The notes beneath the pieces are model-generated. The model ran no database searches. It was given only the letters and a program-made list of their open reading frames with translations, and had not been told where the DNA came from. The position numbers and the translations under genes are program-made. A DNA stretch of 35,980 nt from an uncultured Oscillospiraceae bacterium (GTDB lineage: Bacteria > Bacillota > Clostridia > Oscillospirales > Oscillospiraceae), in assembly GCA_900763675.1 (NCBI GenBank), contig CAAFLE010000051.1, positions 1-35,980 on the forward strand. Reading direction: 5' to 3'. Below, piece after piece: positions 7,451 to 15,106 of the stretch (the stretch's first letter is position 1; each line of letters opens with the position of its first letter).

Positions 7451-8968
7451 ATGAAAAACGTGACCTCGGACAAGCGCAATCTCTGGATGTTCCCTCTCGG
7501 CACGGTCGGACGGGATATGATCTACAACCTGTTCACCAACTTCATTTTCACGTATATCCTGTTCACGCGCAATCTCACCGCCGCGCAGCTCGGCGCTGTG
7601 ACGGCGATCATGGTCGGGGCGCGGGTGTTCGATGCGCTCAACGATCCCGTCATGGGCAACATCATCGAGCGCACCCGCTCGCGCTACGGCAAATTCAAGC
7701 CGTGGCTTGTGATTGGCATCCTCTCCACGTCCGTCGTCGTGTATCTCGCGTTCAACACGTCGCTGCAGGGCTGGAGCTTCATCGCGTTTTTCGGCGTGAT
7801 CTACTTCCTGTACTCGATCACGTACACCATGCACGACATCTCCTACTGGGGCATGGTGTCGGCGCTCAGCTCGGACGCGCACGTGCGCGACGCGCTCACG
7901 TCGCGCACCAATCTCTTCGCGGGCATCGGCGGCGTCGCCGCGTCCATCCTCATCCCGATGCTTACCACCGGCAGCGGCACGCTCGGCGGCAGCACCGCGA
8001 CCGCGTATGGCCGCGTCGCGCTCGTGATCTGCATTCTTGCGCCGCTGTTCCTGTGCGCGACGATCTTCGGCGTCCGCGAGCGGCGCGACTACAACACGAA
8101 AGAGGTCCCGCCCGTCAGCTTTAAGAAGATCCTCGACACCATCACCGGCAACCCGCAGATCCTCTGGATCTCGCTCATTTTCCTGCTGCAGCAGATGGGC
8201 AACGACGTGGTCGTCGGCGGTCTCGGATCGACGTATGTGTACTTTGCCTTCGGGTACGAGGGTGGGCTGTACTCCCTTTTCAACACCGTCGGTCTTGCGG
8301 CGACGGCGCTTCTGATGATCTTCTATCCCGCGCTTGCCAAGCGCATCCGCCGCAAGCAGATGATGGATAAGCTCATGCTCCTCTCCGTGATCGGCTACGT
8401 CGTCATGCTCGGCGCGGGACTGTTCCCGGGCAGCGGCATGGTGAAATTCTGGGTGCTGACCGCGGGATACATGGTCGCAAATCTCGGGCAGTACGGCTTT
8501 TATCTCATTATGATGATCTCGCTCATCAACACCGTGGAGTACAACGAATACCTGCGCGGCGAGCGGGACGAGGCGATCATCACGTCGCTGCGTCCGTTCT
8601 TCACGAAGCTCGCCTCCGCCGTCATTGTGGCGGTCACGTCGGTGTCGTATCTCATTTTCGGCGTCACCGGGTATACGAACCAGATCTCCGCGCTCGAACG
8701 CGCCGCGTCTCTCGGCGAGATCACCGAGGCGGCGAAGCTCGCGCAGATCGACGGCATCATTGCCTCCATCCAGCCGGGGCAGTCCCGCGGACTGCTGCTG
8801 TGCATGACGGTGCTGCCGTTCGCGCTGATGTACGCAAGCTATGTGCTGTACAAAAAGCACTACATTCTCGACGAGGACAAATACGCCGAGGTCTGCGCCG
8901 CGCTTGAGGAGCGCCGAGCCGGCGGACGAGAACAAGCCGGCGACGGCACCGGTCGCGTGCAGCGCTGA
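7451..8968 (+). CDS. GPH-family sugar:cation symporter (MelB/YicJ-like)
   Basis: This 505-residue inner-membrane carrier of the glycoside-pentoside-hexuronide:cation symporter family (MFS fold) has about twelve hydrophobic segments. The family signature lies near residues 57-80: ALNDPVMGNIIERTRSRYGK followed by FKPW, which carries the cation-site Asp and the loop basic residues. Starting with MKNVTSDKRNLWMFPLG, it matches the family N terminus. The ATG at 7451 follows an AGAGGAAAAG ribosome site 41 bp after araD. Given the neighbours it probably imports a pentose, pentulose or pentoside, but specificity cannot be read from the sequence. The gene ends the operon, and a terminator follows at 8999. 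Confidence 0.88.
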   Translation: MKNVTSDKRNLWMFPLGTVGRDMIYNLFTNFIFTYILFTRNLTAAQLGAVTAIMVGARVFDALNDPVMGNIIERTRSRYGKFKPWLVIGILSTSVVVYLAFNTSLQGWSFIAFFGVIYFLYSITYTMHDISYWGMVSALSSDAHVRDALTSRTNLFAGIGGVAASILIPMLTTGSGTLGGSTATAYGRVALVICILAPLFLCATIFGVRERRDYNTKEVPPVSFKKILDTITGNPQILWISLIFLLQQMGNDVVVGGLGSTYVYFAFGYEGGLYSLFNTVGLAATALLMIFYPALAKRIRRKQMMDKLMLLSVIGYVVMLGAGLFPGSGMVKFWVLTAGYMVANLGQYGFYLIMMISLINTVEYNEYLRGERDEAIITSLRPFFTKLASAVIVAVTSVSYLIFGVTGYTNQISALERAASLGEITEAAKLAQIDGIIASIQPGQSRGLLLCMTVLPFALMYASYVLYKKHYILDEDKYAEVCAALEERRAGGREQAGDGTGRVQR

Positions 8969-8998
8969 AGTCCATCTGCCTATAAGTACAAGCAGGAT

Positions 8999-9036
8999 AA
9001 AACCGGCTCTCCGGATGGCTCCGGAGAGCCGGTTTT
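8999..9036 (+). terminator. Intrinsic terminator of the pentulose operon
   Basis: A perfect 17-bp stem: the left arm runs AAAACCGGCTCTCCGGA (8999-9015), the loop is TGGC, and the right arm is 9020-9036 ending in TTTT. The symmetrical A and T flanks make it potentially bidirectional. Confidence 0.92.
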
Positions 9037-9124
9037 CCTGTCGAAAAAATTAGCGTTTCCGCTAAGAAAACGCCGGAGGAAAAGTGCAAAGTGACAAAAC
9101 TGACCCGTGGAATACGGTTCTCTA

Positions 9125-9153
9125 TTGACGGAATATATAATCTATACTATGAT
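9125..9153 (+). promoter_or_regulatory. Promoter of the gntR-ABC-murQ operon
   Basis: TTGACG (9125-9130) and TATGAT (9148-9153) are separated by 17 bp, each one base off consensus. The predicted transcription start, near 9160, lies just before the operator at 9164. Confidence 0.7.
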
Positions 9154-9163
9154 GAACGCATCG

Positions 9164-9179
9164 ACTGGTATATACCAGT
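9164..9179. promoter_or_regulatory. GntR/HutC-type operator, perfect 16-bp palindrome
   Basis: ACTGGTATATACCAGT is fully self-complementary. It has the GGTxTATACC-like core and half-site spacing typical of HutC-subfamily GntR regulators. It sits about +4 to +20 relative to the predicted start and 45 bp upstream of the gntR ATG. Repressor binding there would block initiation or early elongation of the regulator's own operon. Confidence 0.8.
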
Positions 9180-9223
9180 TGCCCACCACGGCGGTGTCTC
9201 GCCGGAACGGAGGATCGCGTATC

Positions 9224-10015
9224 ATGCCGGAACAAGCGCTCTATAAAACGATCCGCGACGATCTCCTCCGCGCCATCGAAAACGGCACCCTGCTGCCTGA
9301 TCAGACGCTCCCCTCGGAGCGCGAGCTTTGCCAGCGGTACGGCACGAGCCGCATGACCGTGCGCCACGCCGTTACCGAGCTGGAAACGCTCGGCTCGGTC
9401 TACCGCGTACAGGGCAAGGGGACGTTCGTTTCCCAGAGCAAGCTTGTCCAGCCGCTTATGCAGGTCTCCGGCTTTACGGAGGATATGGCAAAGCGCGGCA
9501 AGACCGCCAGCTCGCAGATCCTGTTTGCCGGGACGAAGCGGGCGGACGCGGCGATCGCCCGGGGGCTGCGCATTGCGGTCGGCGAGCCGTACATCCTTAT
9601 CCGCCGTCTGCGCTTTGCCGACGGCATTCCGATGGCGATCGAAAACTCCGCGCTCAACGCCGCGCTCTGCGCCGGTGTGCTGGACGTTGATCTGCGTACA
9701 CACTCACTCTATGAAGCGCTTACGAGCCGGGGACTCACGCTCAAAACCGGCGACCAGTACATGGAAGCCGCGCTTGCCGACGCCGTGCAGGCAAGGCTGC
9801 TCGACATTCCGGAGGGTGCGCCCGTGCTGCTCATCGAGCGCCGCGTCACCGACGCCGACGGCGTCACCGTCGAGATGGCATATTCCGCCTACCGGGGCGA
9901 CAGCTACCGACTTTACATCGAGTTCGACGGTGTAAACCGGTCCGACACCGTATCCACATCCCGCAGAGGGATTTCGGATAATAATTTTAAGGAAGAAAAA
10001 GGAGCGTCAACATGA
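9224..10015 (+). CDS. GntR-family transcriptional regulator, HutC subfamily (UTRA effector domain)
   Basis: This 263-residue protein has an N-terminal winged helix-turn-helix (about residues 5-72; LYKTIRDDLLRAIENG, LPSERELCQRYGTSRMTVRHA, and a wing reading YRVQGKGTFVS) and a C-terminal UTRA ligand domain (about 90-250). HutC-type regulators bind small sugars or sugar phosphates; NagR/DasR-type members sense amino-sugar phosphates. An open frame continues upstream through the operator, but MPEQALYK has a GGAGG site ten bases before it and matches the family N terminus. The gene overlaps the next by four bases (ATGA). It is the first gene of the salvage operon and probably autoregulates through the palindrome at 9164. 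The effector is inferred, perhaps MurNAc-6-P or GlcNAc-6-P. Confidence 0.93.
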   Translation: MPEQALYKTIRDDLLRAIENGTLLPDQTLPSERELCQRYGTSRMTVRHAVTELETLGSVYRVQGKGTFVSQSKLVQPLMQVSGFTEDMAKRGKTASSQILFAGTKRADAAIARGLRIAVGEPYILIRRLRFADGIPMAIENSALNAALCAGVLDVDLRTHSLYEALTSRGLTLKTGDQYMEAALADAVQARLLDIPEGAPVLLIERRVTDADGVTVEMAYSAYRGDSYRLYIEFDGVNRSDTVSTSRRGISDNNFKEEKGAST

Positions 10016-11448
10016 AAAAGATCCTTGCACTGATCCTTGCCCTCGTTATGCTCTTCGCTCTCGCCGCCTGCGGTCAGCAGACGACGGAACAGCCCGCCGA
10101 GCAGCCGGCGACCGAAGCGCCTGCCGAGCAGCCCGCTGAGCAGCCCACGGAGGAACCCGCCGCCGAGCCCGACACCATCACCGTGATGGTTCCCCCAGTC
10201 TCCGGCACCTATCAGGACGACATTGACAGCTGGATCGCGGACTTTACCGCCCTGTATCCCCACCTCACCGTCGAAGTGATCAAGACCTCCTGGGACGATC
10301 ATAACGGCAAGCTCTCCACCATGGCGAACGCCGGCGAGGCTCCGGACATCGCCGAGGTCTCCTACTCCGCCATCGGCAGTCTCGTCGAGCTGGGCGTCGC
10401 GGTGGACATCTCCAAGTACATGGACGCCGACCGTCTTGCCGACTATGACCAGAACGCTCTCGACTACATGAGCATCGAGAACACCGTGTACGGTCTGCCC
10501 CTTTACATCACCATCCAGGCGCTCGGCGCAAACAAGGAAATGCTCGAGACCGCCGGCGCGGACGTTGCGAAGATCCAGTCCGAAGGCTGGACCTACGAGG
10601 AGTTCCTTGAGGTCATCAAGAACGGCACCACCGACGACTGCTTCGGCTTTGTGTTCGCCAACGCCGGCGTCACCGCGTCCGACTTCCTGAACATCTTCGG
10701 CGTCGGCGCCGGTCTGAACAATGCGTTCACCGACGAGCTGAAGTACGCTTACACCTCCGAGAATATGCTCAAGCTCCTCGAAGCCGTTGAGGAAATGACG
10801 AAGTCCGGCTATATGCCCAACTACGGCGTTGAAGCCGGTCAGCGCATGGTCATGTGCCAGCAGGGCAAGGCCATGATCTTCGGCAAGGCCATGCCGCTCT
10901 TTGAGAACAACATCAACAAGAACAACGCCGCTCTCGAGGCGAACGACGGCACCGCCGTGGAAAACTCCATCCCCGTGAAGTACGCCTTCCTGCCCGTTCC
11001 GACGATGGACGGCGCGGCTGCCTCCTGCTTCGGCTCCGTGGACGGCATGGTTGCTCTCCGCAACAACAAGACCACCGACGAGCATCTGAAGAACGTCTGC
11101 CTCTTCATGGACTACATCTGCTCCGGCGAGCGCATTGCCGCCGTTGACCAGACCCTGCTCCTTGAGCCCGTCTGCCAGACCGGCCGTGACGCTTACGTCT
11201 CCCCCGAAGGTCTTGACGAAGGCAACGTTGCCTCCGCCGCCCGCTGCATCGGTCTGGTCGTCGCTCCTCCCGCGGGCGTGACCGCCGAGCAGAGCGCCGC
11301 CGCCAAGACCATCATGGACGAGACCATTATTCCCAAGTTCCAGGCTCTCCTCGCCGGTGAAGCCACCGCGCAGGAAGTGTACGACGCTGTGTGCGCCGCC
11401 GCCACGGAAGCCTTCGGCGCCGACGGCTGCGTCTCCGGCACGATCTGA
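10012..11448 (+). CDS. Sugar ABC transporter substrate-binding lipoprotein
   Basis: This 478-residue extracellular solute-binding protein is family-1-like (UgpB/MalE type). The signal peptide MKKILALILALVMLFALAAC ends in lipobox LAAC, with Cys20 as the lipidated residue. It is followed by a low-complexity Gln/Pro/Glu/Ala linker (about 21-62, with repeated AEQPAEQP units) and the mature binding domain beginning TITVMVPP. It is encoded first after the regulator with an AGGAG site and overlaps gntR by four bases, then precedes the two permeases after a stem-loop. No ATPase subunit is encoded in this locus, so a shared MsmX-type ATPase is likely. The genes downstream suggest a MurNAc/GlcNAc-containing ligand. 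Confidence 0.92.
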   Translation: MKKILALILALVMLFALAACGQQTTEQPAEQPATEAPAEQPAEQPTEEPAAEPDTITVMVPPVSGTYQDDIDSWIADFTALYPHLTVEVIKTSWDDHNGKLSTMANAGEAPDIAEVSYSAIGSLVELGVAVDISKYMDADRLADYDQNALDYMSIENTVYGLPLYITIQALGANKEMLETAGADVAKIQSEGWTYEEFLEVIKNGTTDDCFGFVFANAGVTASDFLNIFGVGAGLNNAFTDELKYAYTSENMLKLLEAVEEMTKSGYMPNYGVEAGQRMVMCQQGKAMIFGKAMPLFENNINKNNAALEANDGTAVENSIPVKYAFLPVPTMDGAAASCFGSVDGMVALRNNKTTDEHLKNVCLFMDYICSGERIAAVDQTLLLEPVCQTGRDAYVSPEGLDEGNVASAARCIGLVVAPPAGVTAEQSAAAKTIMDETIIPKFQALLAGEATAQEVYDAVCAAATEAFGADGCVSGTI

Positions 11449-11489
11449 TCGGAAAACCGCATCCGAAAGAAATACCGCATAACCACACC

Positions 11490-11518
11490 GCCCCGCCCGG
11501 CATGGCGCCGGGCGGGGC
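11490..11518 (+). terminator. Stem-loop between binding protein and permease genes (partial terminator or mRNA stabiliser)
   Basis: GCCCCGCCCGGC (11490-11501) pairs perfectly with GCCGGGCGGGGC (11507-11518) around loop ATGGC, and AATTTT follows. The short T run and the co-directional permease genes suggest attenuation, which would leave the binding-protein message in excess. This is a common layout in sugar ABC operons. Confidence 0.75.
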
Positions 11519-11524
11519 AATTTT

Positions 11525-11556
11525 CCAACGCTCCCTGCACCGCGGCGGAGCGTTGG
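11525..11556 (+). other. Second stem-loop upstream of the permease genes
   Basis: CCAACGCTCC (11525-11534) pairs perfectly with GGAGCGTTGG (11547-11556) around a 12-nt loop. No T run follows; the permease ribosome site GGAGGAAAG begins about 18 nt further on. It may protect the 5' end of a processed permease transcript, but the function is inferred. Confidence 0.55.
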
Positions 11557-11584
11557 ATCCACATTCATTCGCGGAGGAAAGACT

Positions 11585-12496
11585 ATGAGCAATGCCAGAG
11601 GGAGAACGCTTGCCGACCGCCGGTTCCGGTTCACCAGCGAGGACCGGTGGGGCTATTTCTTCATATTCGTCGCCATGGTGGTGTTCGTGACGTTCACGCT
11701 CTACCCCGTGGTCAGCGCCGTGCGCACGAGCTTTCTGAAGTACAAGCCCTTCGGCTCGGAATTTATCGGGCTGAAGAACTATGCCGACACCTTCAAAAGC
11801 TCGCTTTTTTATAAGGCGGTGTGGAACACCGTTCTGTACACGGTCGTTGTGGTTCCTCTGTCGCTGCTGATCGCCTTTTCCATCGCGATCATGATATTGC
11901 CGTTCAAGAAAAAGACGCAGTCGGTGTTCAAGTCCATCTACTATCTGCCCGGCGTCGCCTCGGGCGTCGCGCTCTCGGTCGTGTGGCTGTGGCTGTACGA
12001 TTCCTCGCCGGACGGGCTTTTCAACCAGGTGCTGGCGTTTTTCGGCATTCCCGCGCAGAACTGGCTGTCCAGCTCGAAAACGTCCATGCTCTCGCTGATG
12101 CTCATGGCGATTCTCTCCGGGCAGGGCAGCAACATCATCATCTACATAGCCGCGCTCCTCGGCATCGACAACAGCTACTTTGAAGCCGCCGAGCTGGACG
12201 GCGCGACGTTTTTCCAGAAGGTGCGCTACATCGTGTTCCCGCTCGTGAAGCCGACGACGCTGTTCCTTCTCGTAACGGGCATCATCGGCTCGTTCCAGGT
12301 GTTCCAGAATGCCTTTATGATGACCGGCGGCGGACCCGACAACAGCACGACCATGATCGGACTTCTCATCTACAAAAACGCCTTTGAATACTCCAAGTTC
12401 GGGCTTGCCTGTGCGCAGGCGATTCTGCTTGCCATCGTTATCGCCCTCATCTCGCTCGTGCAGTTCAAGCTCATGGGCACCGATGTGGAATACTGA
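11585..12496 (+). CDS. Sugar ABC transporter permease, UgpA/MalF type
   Basis: This 303-residue integral membrane protein has six or so transmembrane segments; the first is around residues 22-45 (YFFIFVAMVVFVTFTLYPVV). The coupling-loop EAA motif reads EAAELDGATFFQKVRYIVFP (about 199-218), which contacts the ATPase. The start ATG has a GGAGGAAAG ribosome site. It would form the channel with the next gene product and receive substrate from the lipoprotein encoded upstream. As in most carbohydrate-uptake type 1 systems the permeases are paired, and the ATPase is absent from this cluster. Confidence 0.93.
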   Translation: MSNARGRTLADRRFRFTSEDRWGYFFIFVAMVVFVTFTLYPVVSAVRTSFLKYKPFGSEFIGLKNYADTFKSSLFYKAVWNTVLYTVVVVPLSLLIAFSIAIMILPFKKKTQSVFKSIYYLPGVASGVALSVVWLWLYDSSPDGLFNQVLAFFGIPAQNWLSSSKTSMLSLMLMAILSGQGSNIIIYIAALLGIDNSYFEAAELDGATFFQKVRYIVFPLVKPTTLFLLVTGIIGSFQVFQNAFMMTGGGPDNSTTMIGLLIYKNAFEYSKFGLACAQAILLAIVIALISLVQFKLMGTDVEY

Positions 12497-12508
12497 AAGG
12501 AGGAGCGT

Positions 12509-13378
12509 ATGGCTACGACAGGTCTGTATTCCCCGCACGTAAACCATCCGGAAAAACGCATCGCCCGGAACATCTTCCTTGCCGTCATCCTCATCCTTTT
12601 CGCGGTATTGACGCTCTTTCCGATCTTCTATATGATCATGTCGTCGTTCGGTCCCGCCGTCGCCACGGCGGGTACGTCCCGGAGCATTTTCCCGCGGGTA
12701 TGGACGCTCGACTCGTACAAGGCGTTTTTTGAGTTCAGCAAATACTCCGTCCGCTGGATTGAGAACAGTCTCATCGTTGCCACGGCGACGGTAATCGGCA
12801 ACGTCATTTTTGCGTCTATGGCAGGCTATGCCTTCTCGAAGATCCGCTTCAAGGGCCGGCAGTGGCTGTTCGGGCTGATCCTCGTGGCGATGATGATCCC
12901 GTATCAGGTCACGCAGGTGCCGCTTTATATCCTCATCGCGAACAAGCTGCACATGACGAACACCTATGCCGCGATGATCCTTCCCGGCGTCGTTACCTCG
13001 TACAACATCTTCCTTGCCAAGCAGTTTTTCACGAGCATCCCTACGCCGCTCATCGAGTCGGCGAAGCTCGACGGCTGCAACCAGCTCGGCATTTTCGCGC
13101 GCATCATCCTGCCGCTTTCCAAAACCGTGCTGGCGGTCATGGCGATCAACACGTTTTTGTCCAGCTGGAACACGTTCTTCTGGCCGTTCCTCGTGACGAG
13201 CAAGGACTATATGTTCACGATCCAGGTCGGACTCAAAACGTTTAAATTCGCCAACGAAACGCTGTTTGCCCCCATGATGGCAGGCGCAACGCTCTCGGCG
13301 CTGCCGATGTTCCTTCTGTTTTTCACCTTGCAGAAATATTTCCTCGAGGGCGTCACCATCGGCGCCGTCAAGGGCTGA
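12509..13378 (+). CDS. Sugar ABC transporter permease, UgpE/MalG type
   Basis: This 289-residue integral membrane protein is the second permease subunit. Hydrophobic segments begin around residue 20 (NIFLAVILILFAVLTLFPIF), and the MalG-type EAA loop is ESAKLDGCNQLGIFARIILP (about 187-206). An AAAGGAGG site lies just before the ATG, 12 bp after the first permease. A GC-rich hairpin (13388-13417) without a T run separates it from the acetyltransferase gene, so the downstream genes probably still belong to the same transcript, possibly at reduced level. Confidence 0.93.
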   Translation: MATTGLYSPHVNHPEKRIARNIFLAVILILFAVLTLFPIFYMIMSSFGPAVATAGTSRSIFPRVWTLDSYKAFFEFSKYSVRWIENSLIVATATVIGNVIFASMAGYAFSKIRFKGRQWLFGLILVAMMIPYQVTQVPLYILIANKLHMTNTYAAMILPGVVTSYNIFLAKQFFTSIPTPLIESAKLDGCNQLGIFARIILPLSKTVLAVMAINTFLSSWNTFFWPFLVTSKDYMFTIQVGLKTFKFANETLFAPMMAGATLSALPMFLLFFTLQKYFLEGVTIGAVKG

Positions 13379-13387
13379 CAAAAAATC

Positions 13388-13417
13388 AAGGGGCTGCTGC
13401 TTTTGCAGCGGTCCCTT
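13388..13417 (+). other. Intergenic hairpin after the permease genes
   Basis: AAGGGGCTGCTGC (13388-13400) pairs with GCAGCGGTCCCTT (13405-13417) around a TTTT loop: 13 pairs including two G-U. ACGCC follows rather than a T run, so it is a poor intrinsic terminator. It may set relative expression of the genes on either side. Confidence 0.5.
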
Positions 13418-13436
13418 ACGCCTGTATGGAGGGGTT

Positions 13437-14411
13437 ATGGAGCTTCGCTTGTATGACCGTTCGGACGCGCCGGAGATCCTGCGCCTTTGGAACGGCGCGG
13501 GCGTTTCGGCGGGGTATGCCCCGCTCGACGCCGCGGCGCTGGACGAGCTGCTGCTCGCGCACGCGGCGTTCTGCCCGGAGAGCGCGTTCGTTCTCGCGGA
13601 GAGCGGCGCGGTATGCGGCTTTGCCGCCGGCTGCACCGGAGAGGATCTTGCGCAGGGCGCGGTGCGCGGCTATGTGAGCTGCGTGCTGCTCGACCGTGCG
13701 CACGACACCGCCGGGAACACCGCCGCGCTCCTCGGCGCGGTCGAGCGTTCGTTCCTTGCCAAAGGAAAGCGCGTCGCCGCCGTTACATTTTTCAATCCGC
13801 TGCGTCTGCCGTGGATCATCCCCGGCACGCCGGGCTTTCAGCACAACAATATGCCCGGCATCCCGAAGGACCTTCCGCTCTATGAGCGGATGCTCGCGCT
13901 CGGCTACCGCGAGGCGGCGACCGAGATGGCGATGGTCCTTGACCTTGCCGGTTTCACCTATCCCGCTGCGCTCGGAGAGCGGGAAGCAGCGATGGCGGCG
14001 CAGGGCTATACCGTGGACTGGTACAGAGAGGGCGTCCACCGCGGCGTGGACGAAATGGTCGCCTCGCTCGGCAACTCCATGTGGGATGCGGAGATCCCTG
14101 CCGCGGCGCACGGCGGAAGGCGGCTGCTCGTCGCTCTCTCCGGCGACACGGTCGCGGGGTTTACCGGACCCGTCTACCCCGAAAGCACGGGGCGCGGCTA
14201 CTTTGCCGGCATCGCCGTCGAGGAAAAGTACCGCGGTCACGGGCTGGGAAAGCTGCTTTTCTACCGGCTGTGCCGGGCGGAAAAGGAATGCGGAGCGCGG
14301 TATATGTCGCTCTTCACCGGCACCGAAAACCCGGCGCAGAACATCTACAAGGAAGCGGGATTCACGCCGCGGCGGTATTTCGCCGTGATGATAAAGGAGC
14401 TGAAACCATGA
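13437..14411 (+). CDS. Tandem GNAT-domain acetyltransferase
   Basis: This 324-residue cytoplasmic protein has two GNAT folds in tandem. The N-terminal copy (about residues 1-150; MELRLYDRSDAPEILRLWN) is degenerate. The C-terminal copy (about 210-324) has the acetyl-CoA motif region IAVEEKYRGHGLGKLLFYRL followed by NPAQNIYKEAGF, typical of an active enzyme. The acceptor is unknown. Location between a sugar ABC importer and a PIG-L deacetylase, with ATGA overlap into the latter, suggests it acetylates an amino sugar or muropeptide derivative, but it could equally be a general N-acetyltransferase. A GGAGGGG ribosome site precedes the ATG. Confidence 0.8.
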   Translation: MELRLYDRSDAPEILRLWNGAGVSAGYAPLDAAALDELLLAHAAFCPESAFVLAESGAVCGFAAGCTGEDLAQGAVRGYVSCVLLDRAHDTAGNTAALLGAVERSFLAKGKRVAAVTFFNPLRLPWIIPGTPGFQHNNMPGIPKDLPLYERMLALGYREAATEMAMVLDLAGFTYPAALGEREAAMAAQGYTVDWYREGVHRGVDEMVASLGNSMWDAEIPAAAHGGRRLLVALSGDTVAGFTGPVYPESTGRGYFAGIAVEEKYRGHGLGKLLFYRLCRAEKECGARYMSLFTGTENPAQNIYKEAGFTPRRYFAVMIKELKP

Positions 14412-15106
14412 GTCAAACGATCCTCGCCGTCGGCGCACACATCGGCGATATGGAGCTTACCTGCGGAGCGCTGCTTGCCTCGTGCGCGGCAAACGGCGGC
14501 AAAGCCGTGACGCTCGCGCTCACCGCGGGCGAAAAGGGCGCCCCTGCCGGGGCAGACGTTGCGGCATACCGGAAAAGCAAGATCGCCGAGGCGGAGGCGT
14601 TCGCCGCCGAGCTGGGCGGGGAGGCGATCGTCCTCGATTATCCGGACGGGCTGCTGCCGGACAATGACGAAGCGCGGTTTGCCGTGTGCGACATTATCCG
14701 CCGCGTGAAGCCGGACATTCTCATTACGCACCATGCGCACAGTATGCACAAGGACCACGCCGCGTGCCACCGCATTGTGACGGACGCATGGTTCTATGCC
14801 GCCATCGAGGGCTTTGAGCGGTCTCTGCCGCGCCATTTTGCCCGGAAGCTGTACTATGCGGAAAACTGGGAGGACGCCGAGGGCTTCCGGCCGTATGTTT
14901 ATCTGGACGTGTCCGACGGCTACGCGCTCTGGGAAAAGGCGATCGACCACCACTGGTTCGCCGTCCACAGCACGAGCTTTCCCTATAAGGAATACTATTC
15001 GCATCTCAAACGTCTGCGCGGCATCGAGGGACGCCGGAGCTACTGCGAATGCTTTATGATCCCCGCCGAGCAGATGCACATCGTCAGAAATCTGGAGGAC
15101 GAATAA
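14408..15106 (+). CDS. PIG-L (LmbE) family deacetylase, variant active site
   Basis: This 232-residue protein belongs to the PIG-L/LmbE zinc N-deacetylase family, which removes acetyl groups from GlcNAc-type sugars. The usual AHPDDxE motif reads AHIGDMEL (residues 10-17): zinc ligands His11 and Asp14 and Glu16 are kept, but the Asp before the ligand Asp, the presumed general base, is Gly13. The third ligand lies in MHKDHAACH (the HxDH motif). No signal peptide is present, so the substrate should be cytoplasmic. The gene overlaps the acetyltransferase (ATGA), is followed directly by murQ, and has an AAGGAG site. A role on imported or MurQ-derived amino sugars is inferred. Confidence 0.85.
   Translation: MSQTILAVGAHIGDMELTCGALLASCAANGGKAVTLALTAGEKGAPAGADVAAYRKSKIAEAEAFAAELGGEAIVLDYPDGLLPDNDEARFAVCDIIRRVKPDILITHHAHSMHKDHAACHRIVTDAWFYAAIEGFERSLPRHFARKLYYAENWEDAEGFRPYVYLDVSDGYALWEKAIDHHWFAVHSTSFPYKEYYSHLKRLRGIEGRRSYCECFMIPAEQMHIVRNLEDE

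Noticed and set aside
11327..13636. 769-codon minus-strand frame opposite the permeases
   Set aside because: It has charged antisense composition. The plus strand encodes two clear permeases with EAA motifs and ribosome sites.
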